The notes beneath the pieces are model-generated. The model had not been told where the DNA came from. It searched no databases and saw nothing but the letters and a program-made list of their open reading frames with translations. The position numbers were made by a program, and so were the translations under genes. From Ruminococcaceae bacterium UBA7147 (GTDB taxonomy: Bacteria; Bacillota; Clostridia; Oscillospirales; Acutalibacteraceae), in the NCBI GenBank assembly GCA_002491825.1, contig DKWR01000071.1:1-43985 (forward strand): a DNA stretch of 43,985 nt. Reading direction: 5' to 3'. This document shows positions 15,670 through 22,716 of this stretch, piece by piece (the first letter of the stretch is position 1; each line of letters opens with the position of its first letter).

Positions 15670-16093
15670 TATCGTCGCCTCCTTGAAAATTTTGTCAAGC
15701 CTCGTAGCTCTCCGCTTATCTTAAAATAGCTTCCACTCCTCCAATCAGCTCCAATCACTTTGGTGATTTCCGCTGCTTGGTCGTCGCAGGTCGCTATTTT
15801 AAGGCTGCGAGCCTCGGCTCTTCGTAGTTGGCGGGCGTTTGCTTTCAAAAACTTTTTTGAAACTCTGCCGGGTGTTTCCTCACCCTGCATTAAAAAACCC
15901 GTTTAACTATTCAGTTAACCGGGAACGTCCTGAAAGCTTTTGAGCACAGCTATGGCAAAGCAACCCTATTGACATAGTTACACTCTAAATGATTCATAAT
16001 AATCGCCCGGTTTAAAATCGGACATACTCCACGGAAAAACCGGCAAATTTGCCGCAACCTCCCGCTTCATCGCATATCTTGTGCAGTCACGCA
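15670..16093 (-). promoter_or_regulatory. Structured 5' leader of the S10 operon
   Basis: From the probable start near 16093 to rpsJ the transcript has about 425 untranslated bases rich in pairing. Visible are a perfect CGGCAAATTTGCCG palindrome (16041-16054), a competing CCGGTTT...AAACCGG pairing with 16006-16012, a CTATG...CATAG stem around 15949-15980, an intrinsic terminator at 15892-15923, and a large foldback with 11-bp arms (15720-15730 with 15793-15803) enclosing a perfect AATCAC-CAAA-GTGATT hairpin (15753-15768). This looks like autogenous ribosomal-protein control by attenuation. The ligand (L4, S10 or another protein) is unknown. Confidence 0.7.
15892..15923 (-). terminator. Intrinsic terminator / attenuator inside the S10 leader
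   Basis: On the minus strand an 11-bp stem with one mismatch (CCCGGTTAACT / AGTTAAACGGG, loop GAAT) is followed directly by six U residues. It lies about 170-200 nt after the predicted start site and about 225 nt before rpsJ, so most transcripts would stop here unless read-through is controlled. Confidence 0.85.
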
Positions 16094-16099
16094 AGGTTT

Positions 16100-16128
16100 A
16101 TTATACAATGTAAGGGCAATTATTGCAA
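16100..16128 (-). promoter_or_regulatory. Sigma-A promoter of the S10 superoperon
   Basis: Read on the minus strand: TTGCAA (16123-16128), a 17-nt spacer, then a perfect TATAAT (16100-16105). Start site expected near 16093. A second TTGACA (16201-16206) lies further upstream but has no good -10 box at the right distance. Confidence 0.85.
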
Positions 16129-16230
16129 GGTTTTGCGAAAATTATTGCGTGTAGAATTTTCAGATTATTTTAAAAATAATTTTGTATACTATGCACATAT
16201 TGTCAAAAAGTACATATTAAAGTATAATTA

Positions 16231-16535
16231 AGTGTGGAGTTTGGAGAGTGGAGTGTGGAGTTAATGGTCGCTACGCTCCGAATTTGTAATAGTGCGTGTT
16301 GTTTGGAATAGTTCGTTTTCCTTGGATTGATTGATATATCGGAAACGTTTCGGGACGTGTAGGAACCCGTCCCCTACAATTGTAATACAAACGTTTCCTC
16401 TATATCCGTAGAAATATTAAAAATTACTCTCTGCGGCAACGCCGCATATAAATTAATTCGGGCATTAAACTTTTGAATTATTGCGACCTAACCACTCGAC
16501 CGAAACTCCACTCTCCACACTCCAAACTCCACACT
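16231..16535. repeat. 305-bp element with 32-bp terminal inverted repeats
   Basis: The left end 16231-16262 and the right end 16504-16535 are inverted copies matching at 30 of 32 positions; each is built of AGTGTGGAG/AGTGGAG units. The inside has no gene; it contains a copy of a second repeat (16294-16411) and a small GCGGC-AAC-GCCGC hairpin. There is no transposase, so this is a MITE-like or nested non-autonomous element. The first nine bases of the window (TCCACACTA) match the tip of this repeat, suggesting another copy just outside. Confidence 0.7.
16294..16411. repeat. Dispersed intergenic repeat, copy 1
   Basis: This copy shares GCGTGTTGTTTGGAA (16294-16308) and a 32-nt identical block (16346-16377, starting CGTTTCGGGACG) with the copy at 24125-24208, in the opposite orientation. 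A 25-nt tail (16387-16411, ending CTATATCCGTAG) is identical to 24104-24128 in the same orientation, so the motif is itself partly palindromic. It has no coding potential. Confidence 0.75.
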
Positions 16536-16558
16536 AATAGAAAATCTCGGAGGTAAAT

Positions 16559-17074
16559 ATGATACACATTTATTACGGCGACGGCAAAGGCAAAACAACA
16601 GCGGCGGTAGGACTTGCCGCAAGAGCCGCAGGCAGCAATATGAAGGTTCTGTTCGTTCAGTTTCTCAAAACAGAATTTTCGGGCGAACGCCACACATTAA
16701 GCCACACCGAAAACGTAACCCTCACGTTCTGCCCTCTCGAGCTGAAATTCACTTTTGAAATGGACGAAAAGGAAAAGGCGCAGGCAGCAAAGGTTTTCAA
16801 GGGAATTTTTGACAGCAGTGTAACAACCGCCCTTACAGAGCGTTACGATATGGTAGTCCTCGACGAGATTTTTGACGTAATAAACAACGATATGATTTCC
16901 GAGGCGGAGGTATTTGAGTTTGTGGCAAACGCCCCTGTAAGTATGGAAATTGTAATGACAGGACACAATCCGCCCGAAAGGTTCATAGAGATTGCCGATT
17001 ACGTAACGGAGTTCAAAAAAATAAAGCACCCCTACGACAGAGGAATAACAGGCAGAATCGGAATAGAGTTCTGA
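16559..17074 (+). CDS. cobO: Cob(I)yrinic acid a,c-diamide adenosyltransferase
   Basis: Transfers the 5'-deoxyadenosyl group of ATP to reduced cobalamin precursors or salvaged cobalamin (CobA/CobO/BtuR family). The 171-residue protein has a P-loop near its N-terminus (YGDGKGKTTAAVG, residues 6-18), FVQFLKTEFSGE, the VVLDEIFD Walker-B-like motif around residue 101 and MTGHNPPE near residue 138, in the family order. GGAGGT lies 7 nt before the ATG. It stands alone here, with repeats upstream, so no local cobalamin operon or riboswitch is seen. It is probably for cofactor salvage. Confidence 0.9.
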   Translation: MIHIYYGDGKGKTTAAVGLAARAAGSNMKVLFVQFLKTEFSGERHTLSHTENVTLTFCPLELKFTFEMDEKEKAQAAKVFKGIFDSSVTTALTERYDMVVLDEIFDVINNDMISEAEVFEFVANAPVSMEIVMTGHNPPERFIEIADYVTEFKKIKHPYDRGITGRIGIEF

Positions 17075-17184
17075 AAACGACAATAAAATAACATTCGTGT
17101 ATTTTAATGTGATTTTAAACTATTTTTTCACACTATATTACACGAATATTTTTAAAAAACTTACACTATTCGACACGAAACAAC

Positions 17185-17213
17185 GGCTGACGGAAAACAA
17201 ATCTCCGCCAGCC
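17185..17213 (+). terminator. Probable terminator after cobO
   Basis: Stem GGCTG-A-CGGA / TCCG-C-CAGCC with a 9-nt loop, followed by a weak T-rich stretch (ATTGGTTTATATTTT). It lies between two converging genes and could serve both. The U-tract is interrupted, so the call is tentative. Confidence 0.5.
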
Positions 17214-17268
17214 ATTGGTTTATATTTTATTAATTATCTCACTATTATCTCATTTTTTGCATTGTCCG

Positions 17269-17994
17269 TTATGTACTGACCGCTTTTTTATCAAGATGTT
17301 CTTTTTGATATATCACGAAAAACAGAAATAACGGAATGTACTCTGCCAACGTAAATATAATGTTTAAGAAAAAGCCGATAAATATTCCGTTGAACAAACC
17401 GCTGTCACCGCCATCAGAAGACGTAATAAACGTCATAAACGAAGCCAAAGAACTTGTTAATCCAAATTTTCCTATTTCAAAAAGGCAATACAAGCAAAAG
17501 CTTATCACAAATAAGATTGATAAAACAAGTTTAGCGGATTTATTTTCGGGTACGAGCTTATTCCTTTTATTAAAAAACAATACTGCTGTTGCAATTGCTA
17601 TTTTAGATGCAGTAAACAAATAATACAACGGTTTACTGAATACAGTTCCTAAAATACTAAAAACATCTGCGCCAAATATAACAACTAATTGATACAAACT
17701 GTTTGATAAATATAAAATGTTTGCAATCAGGAATAATTCAGCGAAAATTTTTATTATATCAATCTTAAGTTTATTTTTACTCAGTATTGATACTGCAAGC
17801 AAAATAAACGCTGTCAATAACATAAGCTTCGCAACAATATCAACTACATAATATATTATATTATTAACTACTGTAAATGAATAAATTTCATATAAAATAT
17901 TTCCGACAAAACCTAAAGAACAAATTATTAGCAGAACAGAAATAACAATACCTAAAATTTTAACATTCTTTTCTACCCTTGTTTTTTCCGGCAT
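17269..17994 (-). CDS. Integral membrane protein of unknown function
   Basis: A 241-residue hydrophobic protein that I do not recognise. I use the ATG at 17994 (MPEKTRVEKNVKILG), because AGGTGG is 6 nt upstream; the ATG at 18009 overlaps that site. About six membrane segments can be seen, for example ILGIVISVLLIICSLGFVG, LMLLTAFILLAVSIL and a long last one (FFLNIIFTLAEYIPLFLFFVIY), with short basic loops (KNKLK, NKRNK). It has no catalytic motif. It follows the ATP-grasp gene on the same strand, across a 77-nt gap with a hairpin, and may be its distal operon partner. Confidence 0.75.
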   Translation of the reverse strand: MPEKTRVEKNVKILGIVISVLLIICSLGFVGNILYEIYSFTVVNNIIYYVVDIVAKLMLLTAFILLAVSILSKNKLKIDIIKIFAELFLIANILYLSNSLYQLVVIFGADVFSILGTVFSKPLYYLFTASKIAIATAVLFFNKRNKLVPENKSAKLVLSILFVISFCLYCLFEIGKFGLTSSLASFMTFITSSDGGDSGLFNGIFIGFFLNIIFTLAEYIPLFLFFVIYQKEHLDKKAVST

Positions 17995-18018
17995 ATTCAG
18001 CCACCTCATAGTTTACTG

Positions 18019-18045
18019 CCTCCGAAAGCCTGTTGCTCTCGGAGG
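18019..18045. other. Hairpin between two minus-strand genes
   Basis: Perfect 7-bp stem CCTCCGA/TCGGAGG with a 13-nt loop. A T-rich run follows only on the plus strand (TATTTTTATA), while the flanking genes are on the minus strand. It would therefore terminate plus-strand (antisense) transcription rather than the operon. Confidence 0.45.
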
Positions 18046-18071
18046 TATTTTTATAAGTTAATATAATTGAA

Positions 18072-19094
18072 TTACACCTTGATATTTTTCATCTCGTCGC
18101 CGAGAATGTCGCTGATTTCCTTTAAGTGTCCCGTGCTCTTGTCCTTGAGCTTATAATGCTGAACAAGACCGAATCCCGGATACTCGTTGCCCTCAACAAC
18201 AACAGGGCCTTTTACAGAAAACGCAATATCCCAGCCGATATACCTTACCTGCGGTATTCTCATATGCGCTTCCTTACACATATCAAATGCTTCCTTAACG
18301 CCTGCTATCTTGACGTCTTTGAATTTCTTGCCCGTCAGCGGGTGAGTATCGTAAACATTTCCGTAATCGTCGATTACGTTGCCGTCGATTCTGCCGTCCT
18401 CACCGAGCGAAAAATACAAGTCGTTACTGCAACCGATAACATTTGATTCGTCCTGATTAATTCTCAATGCATTATTCACAAGATAAACCTTGCCGTCCTT
18501 GTAGAGCGTGATAACCCTGAACGAGTTTACCGCATTTGGATTTATCTCGTTTAAGTCGTCGTTCTGAATGATTGCTTCCTCGACAAGCAACTGATTGTTC
18601 TCGACAAGTTCCTTGTACAAAGCGTCATAGTCCTTTACGTCCTTAACGACAATTTTTGAAATTCCGTGACCGCACTCGCCGTTTGTCAGCTTTGCAAAGA
18701 CAATATCTCTGCCCTGCATAAACAGCTTTAAGCCCACTGCGTCGGTTTCACGCAGATTGAGATAATCACGCTTTAGATACTCGTTAAAAAACCTGTCAAA
18801 AACGAGCTTGTCGTTCAGAAGAACAATGTAATCATCATCATTGAGATACTCAAGAATTTTGTAGAACTTCTTTGCTGTTACGAACGTGTCCTTTTCAGCC
18901 TTTGTAGCCTGAATATAATTTCCTCTGAAATAGTCCGTATAGCCCGAACCCCTCGTCAGAAAATTAACAAACATATCAAAAACAATATACGCCTTTGATT
19001 TTCCGCTGTTCTGATGAATAACCTCAATATGTTTTTTCATTCTGTCAGAATTAATATCCTTGAACTTATGCAAAAGCCATCTTGTTACACCCAT
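18072..19094 (-). CDS. ATP-grasp protein (sugar-transfer-associated / glutamate-ligase-like)
   Basis: A 340-residue protein starting at the ATG at 19094 (MGVTRWLLHKFKDINSD), 4 nt after the racemase stop codon, with AAGGTG upstream. The middle carries an ATP-grasp pattern: KLTNGECGHGISKIVVKD (nucleotide loop, about residues 138-155), QLLVEEAIIQ and, near the end, GWDIAFSVKGPVVVEGNEYPG, where D and the E-x-N motif bind Mg-ATP. The likely family is the sugar-transfer-associated ATP-grasp group, found in capsule or exopolysaccharide loci and expected to form an amide or ester bond to a small carboxylate. Pairing with an alanine racemase suggests the substrate may be a D-amino acid. That is inference. 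Confidence 0.75.
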   Translation of the reverse strand: MGVTRWLLHKFKDINSDRMKKHIEVIHQNSGKSKAYIVFDMFVNFLTRGSGYTDYFRGNYIQATKAEKDTFVTAKKFYKILEYLNDDDYIVLLNDKLVFDRFFNEYLKRDYLNLRETDAVGLKLFMQGRDIVFAKLTNGECGHGISKIVVKDVKDYDALYKELVENNQLLVEEAIIQNDDLNEINPNAVNSFRVITLYKDGKVYLVNNALRINQDESNVIGCSNDLYFSLGEDGRIDGNVIDDYGNVYDTHPLTGKKFKDVKIAGVKEAFDMCKEAHMRIPQVRYIGWDIAFSVKGPVVVEGNEYPGFGLVQHYKLKDKSTGHLKEISDILGDEMKNIKV

Positions 19095-19098
19095 TTTG

Positions 19099-20313
19099 TC
19101 ACCTTGTTTCCTCTTCAAACACAGTTTGATTGTTTTTAATATAAACTCTCCTGTTGTTTTTGCCGACGTCAAGCAATGTCTTTGATATTGAGTTGCCCTC
19201 AAATCTGCTCAATTCGCCAAGCGTAATTCCTCCGCCCAGAATGTACACAGTATCGGACAGCTTAACGTCATCGTCAACCCTTATAACCATCATATTCATT
19301 GCAATCTCTCCGACTGCAAAATACTTTTTGCCGTTGATTACAACATATCTGCCGGCATTTCTTCTGCCGATTCCGTTGTTGTAGCCTATGGGCAGTACGG
19401 CAATTTTTATATCTTCCTCGGCTGTGTACGTCGCACCGTAGCCGACGCACTCGCCCTTTTTAACCTCTTTAATCTGCAAAATTGAAGTAGTCATACTCAT
19501 CGCAGGCTTAACGTCAATTTCTGCGTCATAAATAAGCTTACTCAAATTGTACTTTTTCTGACAATAGCTGTTTCTCAAATTCCGCAGTTTATCCTTGAGT
19601 CCGCTGTTGCAGTAGTTCGGAGCAACGTTGTAGCCGTAAGACAAAATGCCTGTTCTCACGCCGTTTGCAAATTCAAACTTCGGGTGCGACAAAAGAATCA
19701 CACTGCTTCCCAGATGAACAATAGGAATTTTCTTAAGGTCAATCAGGCTTGTAATCTCCTTAAAGCTTTCAACCTGATTGTCAAAATGATTGTCAAACAT
19801 ACCGATAGTTGCAAAGTGAGTGAAGATTCCCTCAAGATACAGATTCTCGGTCTGATTAATCATTTCAACAGCCTTTTTGACCTCGTTCTTGTCTTTAAAG
19901 CCGAGTCGGTTCATACCCGAATCAATTTTTATATGAATTTTCAGCTTTGATTTAACGCCTGTTGCAATAAGCTCATTGAGATAATCAAGGTCGTGCACAA
20001 CAACCGTAAAATTACGACTTGCCGCTGTTTCAATATCGCTTAAGCTAATCGGCTCAAGAATAAGAACAGGCACATCGCTGTTGTACTTCCTGATTTTCAG
20101 CGCCTCGTCAACATACGAAACAGCAATATAGTTAATATTATTATTTACAAGCTCGTTTACTATGTATTCGCCGTGACCGTATGCGCTTGACTTAAGCACA
20201 ACAAAAAAGTAATCGTATTCCTTGTATTTTTCCGTAATGGCTCTTGCATTGCGGGCAATGTTATCCAGATTAATTGTAACGCTCGTTTCGTTTACCACAC
20301 TACGCCCTCGCAT
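19099..20313 (-). CDS. alr: Divergent alanine racemase family protein
   Basis: A fold-type III PLP enzyme, expected to interconvert L- and D-alanine or a related amino acid. The 404-residue product keeps K41 of LKSSAYGHG (PLP lysine), R136 (SGMNRLGF), H166 (FTHFAT), R220 and Y292 (GYG, second base). It departs from normal Alr at the substrate end: the usual C-M-D is A338-M339-N340, the late substrate-contacting tyrosine of SYE is replaced (SKT near 377-379), and about 35 residues are inserted near 228-262. The start is uncertain: ATG at 20313 overlaps the upstream gene by 14 nt, while a GTG at 20298 has GAGGG 6 nt upstream. It may be a serine or other amino-acid racemase. Confidence 0.8.
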   Translation of the reverse strand: MRGRSVVNETSVTINLDNIARNARAITEKYKEYDYFFVVLKSSAYGHGEYIVNELVNNNINYIAVSYVDEALKIRKYNSDVPVLILEPISLSDIETAASRNFTVVVHDLDYLNELIATGVKSKLKIHIKIDSGMNRLGFKDKNEVKKAVEMINQTENLYLEGIFTHFATIGMFDNHFDNQVESFKEITSLIDLKKIPIVHLGSSVILLSHPKFEFANGVRTGILSYGYNVAPNYCNSGLKDKLRNLRNSYCQKKYNLSKLIYDAEIDVKPAMSMTTSILQIKEVKKGECVGYGATYTAEEDIKIAVLPIGYNNGIGRRNAGRYVVINGKKYFAVGEIAMNMMVIRVDDDVKLSDTVYILGGGITLGELSRFEGNSISKTLLDVGKNNRRVYIKNNQTVFEEETR

Positions 20314-20719
20314 TTCCCCTGATTTTTATATATCCTGTAATTGCACCCTGCATAATTGCTTCAATCTGTTCAGGCTCATCGGGGAGCAGAACAAGCATCT
20401 GGCTGTCTGCTCTTATGATATAACCGTCGTCACCCGTTGGATTTTTAAGCTTTTTGCAATCGTCTACGCAGGAGCTTTTTATAAGACGTGAAACAATGTT
20501 TTTAATATCTCTTTCATCGCCAAAGCCCAGACCGCCAATGACAAAAACTATATTACATTCTCCGAATGCTTCTGTCAAGGCATTACACAGACTTCCCCTG
20601 TCGGCGGCAAAAGAAATATCGCTCATATCAAGGTCAAGCTCGGAAAAACTCTTTTTGAGCGCACGCTCGCAAAGTGAAGTTTTCCTCGCCGAATAAAATA
20701 TCGTTTTACATTCCACCAT
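20300..20719 (-). CDS. Small MoCF/CinA-N-like protein
   Basis: A 139-residue protein that resembles the MoaB/CinA-N (molybdopterin-binding, PF00994-type) fold. IVFVIGGLGFGDERDIKNIVSRLI (about residues 57-80) parallels the GGLGPTDDD-type loop, and KNPTGDDGYII followed by MLVLLPDEPEQIEAIMQ (about residues 92-125) parallels the NPxGxAPG and LPGVPSEM motifs. Some key acidic residues of the loop are changed (GDERD) and the protein is shorter than MoaB. It lies 12 nt after the sortase gene and overlaps alr. A function in molybdenum cofactor synthesis is unlikely in this context. Confidence 0.6.
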   Translation of the reverse strand: MVECKTIFYSARKTSLCERALKKSFSELDLDMSDISFAADRGSLCNALTEAFGECNIVFVIGGLGFGDERDIKNIVSRLIKSSCVDDCKKLKNPTGDDGYIIRADSQMLVLLPDEPEQIEAIMQGAITGYIKIRGNARA

Positions 20720-20731
20720 ACTCGCCTCCCG

Positions 20732-22696
20732 CTACTGCGCCTGTGCGTACTCGGGTTTCAGCGTATAATCAAATAACGGAGCAATATCCATATTGCAGGT
20801 GACGTTGCTGTAGTCAAGGCCCCATTCCTTAAACTTGTAGTCATAGAATTCATCACTCGGCTTTGTCGGATTAGCAGGCGCTTTAGCCGCCTTTCCGTAC
20901 TCAACCTTCTGTTCCGACAGCACAGAGCCGTCATAATTGAGGAACCTTACCGTCAGGTAAACTTTCGCCTGAGTTGTAGGCTGCTGCGCAGCAGTCTGAC
21001 CGTTAGCTCCGGTTGTACCCGCCGTACTGCCTGACGCCGAGCTTGACGGCTCAACAACCTTCTGATTCTTAAAGTCGTAGTCGCCGTTGTACCAGTTGAT
21101 TTCTCCCTTTTCATATGCGGTGCAGAAATCCGTCACCTTTGGTCTTGTTCCGCCGTAGGTCGAGTAGTAAACCTGCGGCCATACAATGTTTTTATTAAGC
21201 GACGCCTTTGAAACGTCAACCTTCTTCGACTCGCCCACTCTCACCTTTCTTGCCACAACAACTGTTCTCCAGTTTGTAAATTCATAGGAACAGGTTGAAA
21301 GCGTGATAAGCTCGTCATCCTCATTCACGTCAACAGGGCAGTTGAACAGCGAGCGGATTCTTACGTTGTAAACGTAATTCATAAAGTCCTTTTCATTCTG
21401 GAAGTCGCCGACCATATAGTTGAAAAACTCGCCCTGTGTGGAGAGTGTGTTCGTTTTGAACACTGAAATGATTTTGTAAGTTCCCTGCGACTTCGGAGTG
21501 TCAAACTCAATTGTAGGTGTTTTCTTATAAAAATCAAGATCGCCCGTTGTTCCGCCGAACTTCATCAAATCTCCGAAGAAAGAGCCGTCCTGAATATGAT
21601 GTCCGTGAAGAACGGTATTCTTGCTGTCCGTACCGTTTGTACAGCGGTAGTCAAGGAAAATACTGCCGAACGAATCCCATTCCTTCTTGTAGTTGTGCGA
21701 AAGATAGAACTGGTAATTTCTGTCGTCACCCTTGTGCCACAGAACGGGATAGTCAATCTTCGTATTGTCCATCTCAATCCAGCCGACAATTTCGTCGTTG
21801 ACTTCCTTGAGCTTTTTCCAGTCTATAGTATCTCCCTTATCAGGCTTTTTATCCTTTTGCGTATCGTCCTCAATGCCGTGGGCAATCTTCTGAATTTCAC
21901 CGTTAAGTGCGGCGTTTCTCATACTCAGGAACACCATATTGTACATCAGCATTGAAAGCGCAGTAAGAAAAACAAGGAATGATGCGATTACAACGCATTT
22001 TCTTGCAACCTCCTTGCCGCCGTCGCCCCTCATCGGGATAAATTTATAGGCAAATCCTGTTCTTTCGGGAACATACTCCCTGATGCCAAATCCGTCGGGG
22101 TAATCCTCTGCGGAGTTTTCAAAAACTTCCTTTGTTCTCACAGCCGCAAGTGAAATTACGTCGTCGTCGTTTTCACCCGTAAGGCGAGCCTGAGGAAGTA
22201 CGGCAACCTGCAAGCCCTTGAACATAAAGCAATAGCCTTTGTAGCCGTTGCCGAATTCGCCGAGCTTGAACACCTTTGACTTTTTGCGATAGAGCCTGAA
22301 TTCATCTTCAAGCGCATCAAGCTCCTCCTGAGTTGCGCCATTCTTTTTGGCGTCCCTGAAAGCCTTATCTCTCTTTTTCCAGTAATCCTTCGGCGTACGC
22401 TCGTTTGCGCTGTGCTCCGCCTCGGCAACCGTTTCCACAAAATACTTTCTGAAAGAAGTGCTGTCGGTTGTTGAAAGGGCGTTTGCAATAATCACAACGT
22501 CCGGTCTGTTGTCGGACTTTGCAATCCCGTCAAGAGCCGCTCTGATTTTCCTTGCGTTCAACACGGTGTTTTTAACGCCTGTAAGTGTGTAGCCGTATCT
22601 GTCAAGCCTTGCCTTAAGCTCGGGCTTTTTGCCGACAAGACCTGCGGCGTTTTTGTTTCTTACCACCGAAATAATTTCAATATTAACCTGACTCAC
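20732..22696 (-). CDS. Class B sortase with N-terminal MoCF-like and C-terminal repeat domains
   Basis: A 654-residue membrane protein starting with GTG (GGGGTGAT 6 nt upstream). Residues 1-200 resemble a degenerate MoaB/CinA-N fold (EIISVVRNKNAAGLVGKKPEL, then RPDVVIIANALSTTDS, then GYCFMFKGLQVAVLPQARLTGE). A single membrane helix follows at about 233-257. The sortase domain (about 290-490) has TVLHGHHIQDG with the catalytic histidine (366 or 367), TLSTC with C469, and R477 in NWRTVVVAR, a class B pattern. A Ser/Gly/Thr/Gln linker (550-576) leads to an InlB-B/Listeria-Bacteroides-type repeat (579-644, FLNYDGSVLSEQ). The N-terminal domain should be cytoplasmic and the sortase outside. No LPxTG-like substrate was seen nearby. 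Confidence 0.85.
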   Translation of the reverse strand: MSQVNIEIISVVRNKNAAGLVGKKPELKARLDRYGYTLTGVKNTVLNARKIRAALDGIAKSDNRPDVVIIANALSTTDSTSFRKYFVETVAEAEHSANERTPKDYWKKRDKAFRDAKKNGATQEELDALEDEFRLYRKKSKVFKLGEFGNGYKGYCFMFKGLQVAVLPQARLTGENDDDVISLAAVRTKEVFENSAEDYPDGFGIREYVPERTGFAYKFIPMRGDGGKEVARKCVVIASFLVFLTALSMLMYNMVFLSMRNAALNGEIQKIAHGIEDDTQKDKKPDKGDTIDWKKLKEVNDEIVGWIEMDNTKIDYPVLWHKGDDRNYQFYLSHNYKKEWDSFGSIFLDYRCTNGTDSKNTVLHGHHIQDGSFFGDLMKFGGTTGDLDFYKKTPTIEFDTPKSQGTYKIISVFKTNTLSTQGEFFNYMVGDFQNEKDFMNYVYNVRIRSLFNCPVDVNEDDELITLSTCSYEFTNWRTVVVARKVRVGESKKVDVSKASLNKNIVWPQVYYSTYGGTRPKVTDFCTAYEKGEINWYNGDYDFKNQKVVEPSSSASGSTAGTTGANGQTAAQQPTTQAKVYLTVRFLNYDGSVLSEQKVEYGKAAKAPANPTKPSDEFYDYKFKEWGLDYSNVTCNMDIAPLFDYTLKPEYAQAQ

Positions 22697-22716
22697 CTGA
22701 GTATCACCCCTTTGTA

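Noticed and set aside
15669..15890. A 73-codon frame as a real protein gene upstream of rpsJ
   Set aside because: No ribosome-binding site, no recognisable family, and the sequence overlaps strong RNA foldbacks. Kept only as a finding.
16201..16206. TTGACA as the S10 operon -35 box
   Set aside because: No -10 hexamer at 16-18 nt; the TTGCAA-17-TATAAT pair further downstream is much better.
20300..20719. Genuine MoaB or CinA enzyme
   Set aside because: Too short, altered acidic loop, and no other molybdopterin or competence genes nearby.
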